From assembly GCF_012489685.1 (NCBI RefSeq), contig NC_080045.1:50303096-50367095 (forward strand): DNA of 64,000 bases. The letters are read 5' to 3'. Source of the stretch: Lotus japonicus (taxonomy: Eukaryota > Streptophyta > Magnoliopsida > Fabales > Fabaceae). The notes below the pieces were generated by a model. The model was not told where the DNA came from, did not search any database, and was given only the letters and a program-made list of their open reading frames with translations. A program made the translations under genes and the position numbers. Position 1 is the first letter of the stretch. Each line of letters opens with the position of its first letter. This document shows positions 33,101 through 45,335 of the stretch, one piece after another.

Positions 33101-35674
33101 ATATAATTTTTCGGAGATACTAGAGATTTATATTCTTGGTTGTTCATCCTGCTAGGTATGATGACAACATATTGAATTTAGTTATATATTCTCATATAAC
33201 ATCTATTCACTTAACATAACCGAGACTTTAACAAAATTATTTTGTGCACTTTAATGACTGATTAGCTTCTTGAAGAAGTGAATGTACTGGGTTCTATCAG
33301 GACTTTGTTCAACAGAAAAATAGCATGCCAATCCCTTTTCTCCGTCCTTTCCATTATTTTTTTTGGGCTTTTGTATTATTTTGTCCTTCTTCCTCTATTC
33401 GTAACAGAAGCTATGGAGTGGGTTGGATGGTTATCAACAAATAATCTCATCTATGATAATAGACTAGAAATGCATAAGTTGTTGCTACATTTAGAATTAA
33501 TTTTATGAATTGATTAAATGATGTGTTGGCAATTATTATGTTTTGAAAGTTGAATTTCATCAGTGCAAGGGAGCAAGTGCACTTTAATTGTATGCAGCCC
33601 TTAATTTGTTGACCTTTGTAATCTTGCAGTGTTGATAGCGGATTTCCAATTGTGAAGCTTCATTTTGAGGATTCTCTTTCTCTGACAGTTTATCCTCACG
33701 ACTACCTGTTCAATTATAAGGGGGTAGGAACTTTCTTATTCTTATTCAGCTTCTGAACTGAGAAGCTTTGTGGATGCTAAGATACTCATGTACTCAAATG
33801 ACAAATATGTTTTCTTTTAGGGAACCTTAAGTTTAACCTGATGTCTGAACTGATTACCCCCTCTCTGAAATATACTTGGGTTCTCTTCTATCTGTTTTTA
33901 TCAGGCATGCTTATTAAATGACATATGTAATCTCTGTAGTGTAGGGAAATTATGTGATTACAAATTGAAGGGTCTGATTATCTATCATTTCTTCACTGTC
34001 GACTATAATGATGGTCCTTCTGGACAATTTGATTGATATGTGATGTATCTCTAGAATTCAGTTTAGAATACCTTGGTTAAATAAATTTGTTACTTCCTTG
34101 ATATTATTTTTTTCCTCAATTGTCCTCCAGGATAGTTACTGGTGTATTGGCTGGCAGAAAAGTGCTTCAGAAACTAAGAATGGAAAGGACATGACCCTTC
34201 TTGGAGGTACATTTAGAATTGAAAAATCACTTATAAATTAATCCTGCGACTTCGTATAGGAGGTACAATATGTGTAACTCACCAGTTGAGTTTGCTTCCG
34301 ATCGTTAAGATATTAGGGTTATTAGATTATTATTCTACCAACAGGTAGCTAATTTAACTGGTACATTATATTCTTGATTCCCCTTAAGCAAGGTCTTGGG
34401 TTCAAGTCTTATTATACATGGAAAAAATCGCACCAGGATGTGTGGATGTCCCAGTTCAAGCGGGATTGCCTCATGGGGAGGATACCTGTGCTAGACACAA
34501 CCAAATATTATTAGTCTTATTCTTAGCGGGTTCAGTCTTGTAGTTGCTTACTTGCTGTACTGGCACCTGACCTAATTTTTAGTATCAATAGGAGTATTAA
34601 GTTTGGGTATTGTTTCACATCCTATCAATAATATATTTAGTATTATTACTGTTGTTATTTTCTCTTTACTTTCTTCTTAACTGAATGCCTACAATTGTAA
34701 CACTGATACATGTTAGTCTTATGGTTAAACTATTATGCTATTTGTGTTGAATCCTTGAATGTCAATCCATTTATTTCCTTCAAATTATTTTCAATTGCAG
34801 ATTTCGTGCTCTCAAACAAACTAGTCGTATATGACCTTGAAAATATGACCATTGGATGGACGGACTACAATTGTGAGTACCAATAACCTTTCATAATTTT
34901 TTTTGTCTCCTAATTTGTTCCAGAGTTTTGATTCATTTACATCACTTTCTCTTTCATCCCATTTCCACCAATTTTTTCTTTCATCTATCTCTTCTTTTCC
35001 TATCACATCACCCATCATATCTCTCAAATCTATCTCTTCTTTTCCTAACTCTCTCTAGGTGTGGGTGAAATTGTGAGGTTATCCCTCACTATTGTAGCAT
35101 GAGAGGAGACATAGATATCAAAAATTTGGGATGTGAATGAAGTTATATGTTTGTTGTGTGGTTTAATATAATTCCAATTATATCATAATATGTGGAATGT
35201 AGAGTCCAAGTTTGCTTCGAGTACATATCACCTCAGATCATTTCCTTAGAGTACTCTTTAATTTACTCAATTTCATCATTTCCCCAGACCTACTTGTCGA
35301 AATGTTTTTCATATTTATGTGTTTTAATGACAATTTTTTTATTAGAGAAGTAAGGGAGGTTAATTAATTTAAGAGATCGGAGCCAAATGAATATTCATCT
35401 GTTGTATTTATCTAATCCACATAACTCTTATGGTTAATTCCTATTGATTTTTAGGCTTAAATTTGTTGGTATTGATGTATGCTAGAATAACTTTCTTTTG
35501 CACTGTGTTTTGGTTTCTATAGGCTCTTCCAGCATTAAAGTGAAGGATGAAAAGACTGGAATCGTACATACAGTGGGTGCACACAAGATTTCTTCATCTT
35601 CTACCTATATAGTTGGTAGAATATTGACATTCTTTTTGTTGATAAGTGCAATGCTGAACAGTGTAATTAACTAA
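30178..35674 (+). CDS. A1-family aspartic protease, probably GPI-anchored
   Basis: Ten exons: 30178-30377, 30541-30670, 30962-31209, 31530-31757, 32643-32805, 32878-32951, 33630-33723, 34131-34206, 34801-34872, 35523-35674. All borders are GT..AG and frame is kept, giving 478 aa. Residues 1-22 are a signal peptide (LLILLLAVEIFCVVANA). Catalytic motifs are DTGS at 87-90 and DSGT at 304-307. Cysteines cluster after the first motif as in plant atypical (nepenthesin-like) aspartic proteases. There is no plant-specific insert, and the last 28 residues (SSSSTYIVG then a hydrophobic stretch) look like a GPI-attachment tail. It resembles Arabidopsis aspartic proteinase-like protein 2. Expected role is cell-surface or secretory proteolysis at acid pH. 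It is head to head with the ELF9-like gene. Introns 2 and 8 carry a 49-bp tandem repeat and a SINE-like block. Confidence 0.93.
30716..30813 (+). repeat. 49-bp tandem repeat in protease intron 2
   Basis: Units 30716-30764 and 30765-30813 start TTGCGGCTGTTGTCG and end CAATTATAGATAA with four or five differences, followed by a partial third unit. The unit is far richer in GC and CpG than the surrounding intron. Confidence 0.85.
34335..34515 (+). mobile_element. SINE-like block in protease intron 8
   Basis: TAGCTAATTTAACTGGTAC (A-box-like) is followed about 45 bases later by GGGTTCAAGTCTT (B-box-like), then a GC-richer body. That body contains ACCAGGATGTG and GATTGCCTCATGGGGAGGATACC. This layout suggests a tRNA-derived SINE. 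An A-rich or T-rich tail and target duplications are not clear. Confidence 0.45.
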
Positions 35675-36487
35675 GTGTTGAAAAATGATATGAGGGCTTT
35701 TAGGCCCTCCACATTAGAAAAAAGAAATATATGAGTTATGAAATTCATTTGATTTTGTTGTATCATATAATTCCTTGAATGATAAGGTGTGCAGTGACAT
35801 AAGGTATAATTTAACCATGTCGTATAGATATTATTGAGAAAAGAGTGAATATTTTTTTTTTGCGAAATCCAACCCTTGCCTTCTCATCAACATTCGTAAT
35901 CGCTCCATCACATCCCCTGTTCTTTGAGATTCATCGCCACCCCTCATTCATCAGGTTGCCTCTGTAATCGTCTCATCTCATCGTTCAGGCTATGTTGGTG
36001 CAATTGTACTGAGAGTGCCAGAGCTAATTCAATTGCTACGCAAAGCCCATGCCTGGTCGTGTGCTATTTTATTCTTGCGCATCCGTGAAGATTGAAACCA
36101 ACCATCATCGAAGCTGAATGTGTTTGTCTTTGATCTGAACGTGTGGCCCTAAGCCAGACCGTTTGTGTTTGTCGTACTTAGCAAAATTAAGGAAATGAAT
36201 AAGCAATGCCTACAAAGGCACTTTATTATATGTATTTGAGGATAAGATTGTAGGTTCATGATTAAATTGGAAGCGACTCCTCCTATACCACTGGCGATAA
36301 TTGTTCAATTTCCTTTCCTCCCATCCTTGGTGGTAGATATGGTCTTGCTACCATATCAGCTTTTATCATCCATTCACCAATGGAAGTTTCCAGGGAACTT
36401 TGGCTTGCAGGCATCAGGGCACGTTAGGATTAGGAAAAGGCAGAAAATCATTCTCATTATTCTCACATAAGATAAGGGTAGTTGTTA

Positions 36488-36592
36488 TTAACACCCCCTC
36501 TCATCTAATTTCACCTCCCCCTCTTAAGTGCGTGAACTACGAACTTTCAAGTGCGTGTGAAAAAGGAAGGTGAAATTAGATGAGAGGGGAAT
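36488..36592. repeat. Short hairpin MITE-like palindrome
   Basis: CCCTCTCATCTAATTTCACC at the left is mirrored by GGTGAAATTAGATGAGAGGG at the right across about 50 bases. In between, AAGTGCGTG occurs twice. An inverted repeat of this size is typical of a small MITE or a foldback scrap; target duplications were not identified. Confidence 0.7.
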
Positions 36593-36625
36593 GACATTAA
36601 CAATTACTTAAGATATAAGCTTTCT

Positions 36626-36675
<50 letters not shown>
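36626..36675 (+). repeat. (AC)n(AT)n microsatellite
   Basis: Five CA units pass into about twenty AT units. Simple sequence repeat, probably length-variable. Confidence 0.9.
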
Positions 36676-36678
<3 letters not shown>

Positions 36679-37192
36679 TCTCCGTTTGAGAGTCAACACC
36701 AAATGTGATTTTGTGCATGTGAAAGAAACTAAGTAGAGTTTCTTATGTGTAAGTGGTCTATTTTTGCCTATCATACATCTCCATAATCTATTTGTTATGT
36801 GTTTGATTGGTGTATGTGCAGGATTTAGTGGTTGCTATAATAGTATGTTAAATGTCAAATTAGAGTTCTAAGTTTAATTGTATTTTGATGTTTCTGATGG
36901 CTAGAATTTCCACAAGTGTTGATAAAATCCCCGATAAAAAACTGCCACAAAGTTTAGAAATAAATGGGAGAAGTGTAACTAAACTTTTCTCATGAAAGAG
37001 AAGTGTAGTAATTTACTCTTTCTTTTTATAATTTTTTTTATCAAGCTTTCTATTACACAACTTGTTTGGCAACCACATTTGCATATCGAGTTTGTTCCTA
37101 AACACATGAACAATAGAAAAAAAAAACATGTTACACTCACAACAAATATATTTTTGCATTCGGTATTAAAGCAAATTCAAAATTTTATGGCA

Positions 37193-38690
37193 CTATAATG
37201 AAGAAACGATAAAACCGGAGTTTGGACCACCCTGAGTAGTTTGGATATGGTTCTTAAGCACATTATTCAACTCTTTTATGAGCTTCTCCATGGCTTTAGA
37301 TGGTAAATAAATAGATGTCATTAAACCTTCCTCTCCTTTAGCATTTTTAAAGGGAGTGTAACCTAGCGTAGGTATGGGCCCAACTCCTGCCTTGGCTACC
37401 CCTCCATAAACAGCCTCCCCCCACCCAAAGTCAACCCGTTTGAACCCAGCAAGCTTTAAATCTGACACCATAAACGATATTTGCAAAGTGAAGAGTGGTC
37501 GTCCTTTAATGACCATTAAATCAGCTAATGAATGCATATACTCCTTAGTGACATTAGCTTTTGCTTTCCTCACTAGCTCTAATGCATATCCCAATGAATT
37601 TTCACATAGCTTCCTAGCAGTGGTGATTGCAGGCGAAAGTGCAAAAGCATTACCATAGTAACCAGTTGGTAATGGAGAGTCAAGCTTGCCACGTGCATTA
37701 ACAAGGCAGAGCATGCGAACCTCCTCATCACTGTTTGGTTGCAAAGCTATTGTATGACAACGCCAGAAAAATGCTGTGAGAATTTCAAAATTTGTGCACG
37801 GAAGTTGGTGGGAAGGAAGAAAACTACGAATTGAAGCTAGCTCAGTAGAACCAAAGAAGAAATTCCGATTGACCATGTCATCTATGGGGATGGAGATAAT
37901 TTCCTTGATGTTATGTACTTGTTCGTATTCAGGATGAGTGCATGTCACTTTTGGTGGGTCCCTTGCACTTAGAATATCTCTACGCCACACCGGTAGGATT
38001 GTAGGTTCACTCATTCCCCGAGCAATTTCTCCTATAGCACTCATAAATTGGACCAAACCAACCGCATCACTCATGGTGTGATTTAATCGGATAGCGCAAA
38101 TGAAACCACCGCAATTGAGTCGCGTTACCTATCAATATTCCAACATTCTATTATGCAAAAATGATACTTAATTATGTTTCTTTATTTCCATATATACTCA
38201 ATAGAGTCGTTTTTTAATTAAAAAATTAAAAAAACTAAAAGACTACCTGTATAAGCAACAAGGGTGTGTTAAGGATTCCTTCAGAACCAGGAACATCTTG
38301 AATGAGCTCCTCCATGCATGGGAATGGAGGTTGAAGAGGATCACCAAATTGATCAAGAGTGACATCTGCATCGGCTTCAATAAATAAAACACCCTCAGCA
38401 GTGCAATCCACCATGAGTTTCCTACCAGGCCCTTCTCTGAGCCTACCTGCAAAAGGATAGTAAAACACAAGTGTTTTGGCCAATGCTTTCCTAATGGCCT
38501 CAACAGGGTCCTTCCCCGCCATTGATGGATTGCAACGATAGATCTGCACCACAGGAATTTGGCACCGTAAGCCATCTTGGTCATCTATGTCAGAAAGTAG
38601 TTTCACTTCACGAGGGGTCGTTTCAGCTGGACCAATCAGCTCCGGCTCACACCGCCGCACTCTAAACACCAGATCAGATGATGAGGCCAT
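37193..38690 (-). CDS. BAHD acyltransferase, benzyl alcohol O-benzoyltransferase-like
   Basis: Two exons, 38690-38247 and 38128-37193, joined CTTATACAG|GTAACGCGA, at the usual BAHD intron position, give 459 aa. The start was taken at MASSSDLVF because family members begin there; an in-frame upstream ATG (38699) would add three residues. The catalytic HxxxD is HTMSD at 165-169 and the structural DFGWG is at 381-385. The N-terminal half ([12 protein letters not shown]..., [23 protein letters not shown]) is like benzyl alcohol / alcohol acyltransferases of the BEBT group. These use acyl-CoA such as benzoyl- or acetyl-CoA to make esters in the cytosol. Both motifs are intact and the length is normal, so it is probably functional; exact substrate cannot be read from sequence. 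Confidence 0.92.
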
Positions 38691-38699
38691 AACGAACAA

Positions 38700-39490
38700 C
38701 CAAGGAAATGGGAAATAAATGTCTTTCTGATCAAGATTAATGCAACAATGTGTCTAGTTCTTAGTGGTTGTGGATGCTACGACCTTGTTCGTTTATATAA
38801 TACGCTGTGCTGCTTAATTTAATTATGAAATCTCACACATGGAGTCAGCATCAACATGCTAGGAGAGTAGGAGACCACGAGAAAATTATGTTTTTCGATC
38901 CTTTTTGTTTTGAATAAAGATGTATTATTTTTTTCATGGAACGCGTTTTTTGACCATATACGTAGTTGGCACATTTATAACAACTTATGTGAATAGTTTT
39001 TTAATACCATCTTTATCAATTCTTACAATTTTTTGTTTTCCAAGATATCCCACGGCTGGCTGCCATGAGACTGATCCTTCGAACCTACCAACAAGTGGAG
39101 TTTTAGTCAATATAATACAATAATACAAATACAATATCAGAATTAACAAAAGCATAATTTTCTTAAGAATGAACGTTTGGACATACCACCGGGATAAATA
39201 TGATTATCTTAATAGAGAATTGTGGTTAAAAAATAATTTTTGAATTTGTTTTTCATCTTTTACAATAACCATGTTATAATTAATGCTCAGCCGCATATAT
39301 TGGTAGAAAATGTTATTCTTCTCTCAACATGAGTACAATAACTAATACAATAAACCAAGTCGGTAAAAAGTTATTCAAGCATAAAAACCCAAAAACACCT
39401 CGATTGCAAATTAATTTTTTAAGAATCAAAATTAATTTAAAATGTATTTTTATTTTAATTTCATTACATACGTTCTTATTACGCTATGTA
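38700..39490. other. Promoter side of the acyltransferase and AT-rich DNA
   Basis: On the minus strand a TATA-like TATATAAAC (about 38794-38802) lies some 105-110 bases upstream of the ATG. Beyond it is AT-rich sequence with no exon or element recognised until the Helitron end at 39491. Confidence 0.45.
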
Positions 39491-39517
39491 CTAGATATTA
39501 TACCCGTGCGTTGCACG
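39491..39517 (-). mobile_element. Helitron-type 3' terminus (copy 1)
   Basis: On the minus strand the hairpin CGTGCAACGCACG (39517-39505) is followed about ten bases later by the terminal CTAG (39494-39491) and then a host T. A short GC hairpin just before CTRR is the Helitron 3' signature, and this GCAACGCACGG form is one found at many plant Helitron ends. The 5' TC end would lie at higher coordinates and was not identified. Confidence 0.65.
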
Positions 39518-39617
39518 AGTGGTTATTTATAATATTTTTTAATATTATATGAAATTTACTATAGAGTAATTATCTAAAAATAAATATTAAAATATTTCTT
39601 CAATATAAATATAATAG

Positions 39618-40113
39618 AAAAAATTAGGCTTAAATGCACTTTTGGACCCCCAAGTTTATATTTTTTACGATTGTTGACCCTGATCTTAATTTTCTACGAA
39701 TGGAGACCCTAATCTTTCAAAATGTTGCACCGCTTACCCTTCCGTCCAAATCCGTCAAAAACTTGACGGAACCCACTTACCTGGCCTTCCGACGGAAGGG
39801 TAAACGGTGCAACGTTTTGAAAGATTAGGGTCTCCATTCAAACTAAAAATAAGATCAGGGTCAACAATCGCAAAAAATGTAAACTTGAGGGTCCAAAAGT
39901 GCATTTAAGCCATTTTTTAAAATCCCCCTTTTATCCATGTGGAAGGCCATATCAGCGTGTTCTGTCAAGTTTTTGACGGATTTGGACGGAAGGGTAAACG
40001 GTGCAGCGTTTTGAAAGAATAGGGTTCCTATTCGTAGAAAAAAAAGATAAGGGTTGACAATCGCAAAAAGTTAAAACATGATGGTCCAAAAGTGCATTTA
40101 AGTCAAAAAATTA
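39618..40113. mobile_element. Mutator-like MITE with three palindromic arms
   Basis: The element is 39627-40104 (478 bp) with 9-bp target duplication AAAAAATTA at 39618-39626 and 40105-40113, the length expected for Mutator-type transposases. Ends are GGCTTAAATGCACTTTTGG and its inverse CCAAAAGTGCATTTAAGTC. The left arm (39627-about 39780) is mirrored by an inner arm (about 39780-39911) ending in the same terminus, and again by the true right arm (39953-40104). The arms share GGACGGAAGGGTAAACGGTG and GTCAAGTTTTTGACGG. No coding sequence. Confidence 0.88.
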
Positions 40114-40225
40114 TTGTGTTTAGACATCTAAATAGAGAGTATAAGAGTTTTTCTATGCATTAAATTGCTTGTATTAGAGTTCTCTTTATGTAAATAAATG
40201 ATATTACTGTAAGTTAATAAGTTTT

Positions 40226-40417
40226 GGGTTAATGATCAAATTAGTCTTTGAGTTTGTAAGCGAGTTTAATTTTAGTCAATCTGAAAAAAATTACGTTTAG
40301 TGGCAGTCATTTTTACAATCACTGACAGTTTTTGACTGCCACTAAACTACATTTATCCTCATAGTAACTAAAATCAAACTCGCTTACAAACTCAAGGATT
40401 AATTTGACCATTAACCC
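40226..40417. mobile_element. Foldback MITE (192 bp)
   Basis: The left arm GGGTTAATGATCAAATTAG ... TTTGTAAGCGAGTTTAATTT is mirrored by AAATCAAACTCGCTTACAAA ... TTTGACCATTAACCC. The centre TTAGTGGCAGTCA / TGACTGCCACTAA is also inverted, so nearly the whole element folds back. No convincing target duplication was seen, so the superfamily is open (Mutator-like is possible). Confidence 0.78.
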
Positions 40418-40747
40418 TAAAAAAATTTGAAAAGGAAAACATTATTAATAACATAAGGAAACTTGATAAAATATTTTTACTACTATATAATAGGTCAAAA
40501 AACACATTTGAAAGTATTTTCTTCAAATAATACACGCATGCGATATATTTAATAGTAAATGTTTTATAGAGACATTTATTTAATTTTTAAAATATTTTTC
40601 TAGAGTGTTCTTTAATAAATTTTGATCTAGACTATTATTTAATTTAAATTATTAATATTTTCTACATATAAATATATTTATTAATTTTTACCTCAATTTA
40701 TGATTGATAGTTAATATTCTAACTATTGTTAAAAACTACTTAATAAA

Positions 40748-40774
40748 CTAGAATTTAAACTCGTGCGTTGCACG
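40748..40774 (-). mobile_element. Helitron-type 3' terminus (copy 2)
   Basis: The minus strand reads the hairpin CGTGCAACGCACG (40774-40762), then AGTTTAAATT, then CTAG (40751-40748) and host T. Same architecture as copies 1 and 3. The rest of the element is not delimited. Confidence 0.65.
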
Positions 40775-42300
40775 GATTCGTTTTTAATTTGTATTTTTTA
40801 ATTGTAATATTTAAATTTGCAGAAAGGTAAGAAAGCTATTAAATATAATTGAGTTATGATATTCTCACACTTTCTTTCTCTAATAAGGGAAAAAAAGGAT
40901 CAAACAGGTAGTTTTTTTTTTTGCTTCATCGGAAGAAAAAATAGGTAGATTTCTATTGAGATTGAAATGAGAGTAGTTTTTTTTTTATATAAAATAAATT
41001 TAATAACTTAATTAGATTAGTATTGAAATTAACGTGGTAGTCTACTATTTTTTTTCTAATATTGATTTATTCATTGCAGTGATGTTATCAGTTGTGCTAA
41101 TTTTTTTTTTATCAAGATTGATGTGGTTGTTTACCATTGCTGGTGGCATAGAAGTTCTTTTAAAATCACTTTCACGAACATAAAAATAGATTTTATCTAA
41201 CTGCAGAATGGACGTCATTTGTTCCCTTTGAATGATTAAGTTGCTATTTTTTTTCATAATATGACAATATTGAGGAGTGAAATATTCCTATTTCTTATCA
41301 AGAATATAGTGAGTACTACGTTTTACAATTATCTTTCTAGTTCAGTATATAAATTTATGTGGCTCACACTTTGTTACTGATTTGTGTCATATAAGTATAG
41401 AAATGATGATATATTTGTATGATTTCAATTGAATGAGAAGAATTGTTTAGTAAATTATCATATATGTGAAACTCACAATTTTATTTTCCAATCATCTGCA
41501 ACGGGGATATATCACTAAGTAATGTGTGTTTCTTATTGTTGTTGATGATCTTTCTCCTGCAATAAAGAAATAAGAATGAGTAATTTAAAAAAGCAATTTT
41601 GAAATTAACTAAAATAATTAAAAACGACATACTTGTTGAAGTAGTTAGAGACAATTGTCATTTTTTTCTCACCAGCAGCTGAAGTCTAAGAAATATGAAT
41701 AATTTGAGTTTGTGAGTGATTTCACTGGTTTGTTTATATAGAGATATAATAGATGCATGGTTCAATATAATACATTTCATTTTTTATTTATTTAATGTAG
41801 ATAGTTGAATAGCCTCCCGACATTAACAATTTTATTCATTTTTTAACACTGGTATTGCCATCATGCCTCTATTTTTAATTTAAAGTTAGTTTTTCTTCGG
41901 AGTTACTATGTTAAAAAATTCTAAGAGTTTGTGAGTTTAAGAAAAATAGACATATATTCCTGCAGAAAATTGGACAGCAAACTAAGACCATTGCATATCA
42001 AGATTAATTTTGGCGGAAGTATGCTTTATTGTTAATAGTTTTTTTTTTCTTGGACTTAATTGATATTAGTTTAAAATTAACATTAAATTGGATTTTAATT
42101 TAAGGTACTGTGCTAAAACCATTTGCAGATATAACTTTGTGGTCTGTTACACTTTTGGCATCGATGTTACTCTTTTGCTTATACATTTGATATTTATTAA
42201 GTTTAAAACTGAAATCATTAGTGCACAAGTTTCCACTACCCGTTCATTCACTCACTAAGTTATCTCATTAAAACACCAGTTTTTTTACTAATGTATGTAG
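40775..42300. other. AT-rich repeat-like region
   Basis: No gene supported. Long T/A runs and intron-like DNA throughout. It may include the body of the Helitron whose 3' end is at 40748, but no 5' terminus could be fixed. Confidence 0.4.
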
Positions 42301-42309
42301 GTTCTCATG

Positions 42310-42719
42310 TGTATTTGTACGTTGGTGCTGGTATTTTTCAGTTTGTTGTTTTGCTCTCAGATAGAGGGTTTCGACCAGAGGAGGACTGTGGCTGTGTTTG
42401 ATACGTCTCATTTTTATGGGCAGCAAATGTACTGTTTTTTGTTCAGTTGCAGAATGACTCACCCAAAATAGTGGTACTATTTTTCCTTGGTAGGTTTTTA
42501 TCCCACTGGGTTTTTCCTAACAAGGTTTTAATGAGGCCTTGTCTTGGGTGATGCTCATAGTCATTTTGTGGGTTGGTGGTGGGTTTCTTTATTTCTCTGG
42601 TTGTTTTTTGGGCCAATTTGTTTTTAGACAGATCTTACACTTGTATTGTTCTACCTTGAGTCATTTCTGGTTCAGGTCTTTCTATAAATAATATCCATTT
42701 TGCTTTCAAAAAAAAAAAT
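42310..42719 (+). mobile_element. Retroposon 3' end with poly(A) (LINE-type candidate)
   Basis: T/G-rich sequence typical of plant L1 3' UTRs (GGTTGTTTTTTGGGCCAATT, TTTATCCCACTGGG) runs to CTATAAATAATATCC and then TTTGCTTTCA followed by a poly(A) run ending near 42717. Minus-strand blocks at 43843-44130 and 50330-50470 end the same way. No reverse transcriptase frame is present, so it is a 5'-truncated copy. Confidence 0.5.
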
Positions 42720-43585
42720 ACTTAGCTCAAGTGAGCTTTACTAATATATATAGATAGATAGATAGATTTTTTTTTTAGAAAAACCAAATATATATATATA
42801 TATATATATAAAAGTAATTACTTTGGCATTTTCAAAAAATAATTACTTTGGGAAATAAGAGGCCCAAGTACAATATAGATAGATATATATTGATAGAAAT
42901 TTTTTATTTTAAAAGTATTTTATCTAAATTATTTATTAATAAACATTATTTTGTTTTTTATTTTGATTTTTTAAATTTGTCATATGCAAAGCTCAAGTTA
43001 ATTTTAAGTCTATGAATGTTGTTATTTAATATAAGTAGTTGAATAGGTTTTTATAATACAATTGTTTTCAGTTTTTAGTTTATTAAATTTTTTATTTTTT
43101 AATGTATTTAATATAAAGGTATGTGAGCTTTTATGGTTTAATACATATGTGTATTTGTACTTAATACTTAGCTCAAGTGAGCTTTACTAATATATATAGA
43201 TATAGATAGATTTTTGTTTTTTGCAAAAATCAAATATATATATATATATATATATAAATAATTACTTTGGGAAATAAGAGCCCCAAGTACAATATAGATA
43301 GATATATATTGATAGAAATTTTTTTATTTTAAAAGTATTTTATCTAAATTATTTATTAATAAATATTATTTTGCTAAAGTCAATTTTAAGTCTATGAATG
43401 TTGTTATTTAATATAAGTAGTTGAATAGGTTTTTATAATACAATTTTTTCAGTTTTTAGTTTATTAATTTTTTTATTTTTTTAATGTATTTAATATAAAG
43501 GTATGTGAGCTTTTATAGTTTAATACATATGTGTATTTGTACTTAATACTTAGCTCAAGTGAGCTTTACTAATATATATAGATTT
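42719..43585 (+). repeat. Tandem repeat with units of 446 and 382 bp
   Basis: TACTTAGCTCAAGTGAGCTT recurs at 42719, 43165 and 43547. Each full unit continues ACTAATATATATAGAT, an (AT)n tract, AATTACTTTGGGAAATAAGA and TATTTATTAATAAA. Unit 1 is 42719-43164, unit 2 is 43165-43546, and a short third start ends near 43585. Differences are mostly indels in the (AT)n tract plus a deletion in unit 2. No coding. Confidence 0.88.
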
Positions 43586-43842
43586 TTTTTTATAAGAAAC
43601 TGAAAAGTTGACAATTAATAGTTAATAAAGTTAATAACATAAAATATTCATCAATAATTTATTATTATCATTATTAAGACAAATAACAAATAAATTTAAA
43701 ATTATTTTTAAAATAACACGCAACTACATTATAGTTAATTTAAACAACATACAAAATCATTTCATATTTAAAAGTAAATTTCGAAATATATATTTACAAA
43801 AAGCATTCAACCATTAATTAATTTCAATATTTTTTTTGAAAG

Positions 43843-44130
43843 CAAAAGGAGAAATATAATATATCAAAAGAACTGAGGCCAAAGCTCAAGAAAAACAGGG
43901 GAAACTGATGATTAGTAGATCAAAAAGCTAATCACCTTTCACTAAACTCAACCCCCAAAGAGAAACACCAAGAAAAGCCCAAAAAAATACCTAAACCAGG
44001 GAAAACAGCACAATCAAAAGGAGCCACGGGCAATCCACCAAGAAACCTCTAAAAACCACTAACTAAGCCTACGAGAGCTGATATTAGCTGCTATGCTTTG
44101 GAGAGCCTCATCATCAGAGCAAGAGTAAGA
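43843..44130 (-). mobile_element. LINE-type 3' end fragment
   Basis: The minus strand reads GGTATTTTTTTGGGCTTTTC, CTTGGTGTTTCTCTTTGGG, GGTGATTAGCTTTTTGATC and ends TTTTGCTTTCAAAAAAAA (poly(A) at 43843-43850). A shorter relative lies at 50330-50470 with the same GGTGATTAGCTTTTTGAT phrase. Truncated, non-coding. Confidence 0.55.
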
Positions 44131-45335
44131 CAAACTCAATCGTATATCTAACATGTTTATTTTATTTAAAAGATATTACTTTGTGCTATTCATCAACTTA
44201 TGATTAGTAATTAATTTTAAAATATAAGAATTTGATTTTTTTTCAATTAGTTATAAATATAAAAGTTATTTTTACTATATATTTTTAATGTCTCACCCAT
44301 GAAAGCTATATGTGTCATCGGAGTCCTTAAACTTAAAAAATCTCATCATACATCCCTGATGTTGACCTCCGTTAACACTTTTGGTCCCTCCACAATTTTT
44401 CATCCAAAAACTAATGTTTTCTGGATTTTTCAGAAAAAACAATCCACTTCTTCATCTTCTTCATACATCCTTACATCATTTTCATCATATTCTTCATCTT
44501 CTTCAAATTTTTTTTTTCTAGAAAATCCAAGTTCTTCAAAACCAAAAACTCCACAACCTTCCATCTTTCTTTCGTCTTTCCAAATTTATCATATCCAAAA
44601 AAAAATTATCGTTTAGAATACAACACCGCCTATTTTGGAATTGAATCATAGGGTCTGTTTTTAAAAAAAGTTTTCTGTTTTATAAAATTTAAAAACAAAA
44701 AACTTTTTTGATAGAACTGTTTTCTCATAATTGATTTAAAAACAGTTTCCTATTTTTAAATTTTTAAAACAGAAAAAAGTTGTTTTTATTTTTTTTATTT
44801 TGGAAACAATTGAAACAACTTTACATTAACGGCACACATGTAAATAAATGGTCCAGTAATGAGAATAGACACTATTATACACTTATACGATGTGGGAGTT
44901 GGAACACCGCTTGAAAAAAAAAAATGAGTTGGGGACTATTGAAATCCTATGATTCTACGTGGGGCAAGTATTTCTTTGATGTTTTGTGGCTGAAATCGTG
45001 ATCCTATAATTGAAGTGTATGAACTGAGGTATATCTTTTATTGGAAAATATTTAATTTAAATAAGGGAAAGTTAGATAATATATTGAAAAAGTGAATGAA
45101 GTATATTTGGTAGATATTTTTTTCATGACTACTCTGTTAATCGATTATATCTCGATCAATTCAGGTTAAAGAGAATGGAACATTGCACGGAGTGTCAAGA
45201 CTTAATTGATTAATGAATTGATTTCAAGGCAGTGGGCATTGATTACGCCCTATATATTCATAATTGCGGATTTAGTTATAGCTTTGATTGCAGGGGAAGA
45301 AATCCATCAGAGTTGAGAGTGGAGGAAAAAAAAGA
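44131..45335. other. AT-rich region before the PP2-B pseudogene
   Basis: 44310-44420 contains a phrase (gtccttaaacttaaaaaatc, cacttttggtccctcc) like the ends of the Mutator-type palindromes elsewhere in the window, so a decayed element may be here. 44650-44800 has TTTTTAAAA / AAAACAG words that fold back weakly. No gene. Confidence 0.4.

Larger units (their letters stand above)
35675..37192. other. Region between protease and acyltransferase 3' ends
   Basis: The two genes converge here. After the protease 3' UTR there is ordinary AT-rich DNA, a short hairpin element at 36488-36592 and an (AC)n/(AT)n microsatellite at 36626-36675. No further gene is supported; short frames at 36258-36470 and 36992-37198 are not conserved-looking. 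Confidence 0.5.

Noticed and set aside
43843..44130. Possible tRNA or other RNA gene
   Set aside because: Fits a LINE-type 3' end better; no cloverleaf seen. No convincing tRNA or rRNA gene was found anywhere in the window.
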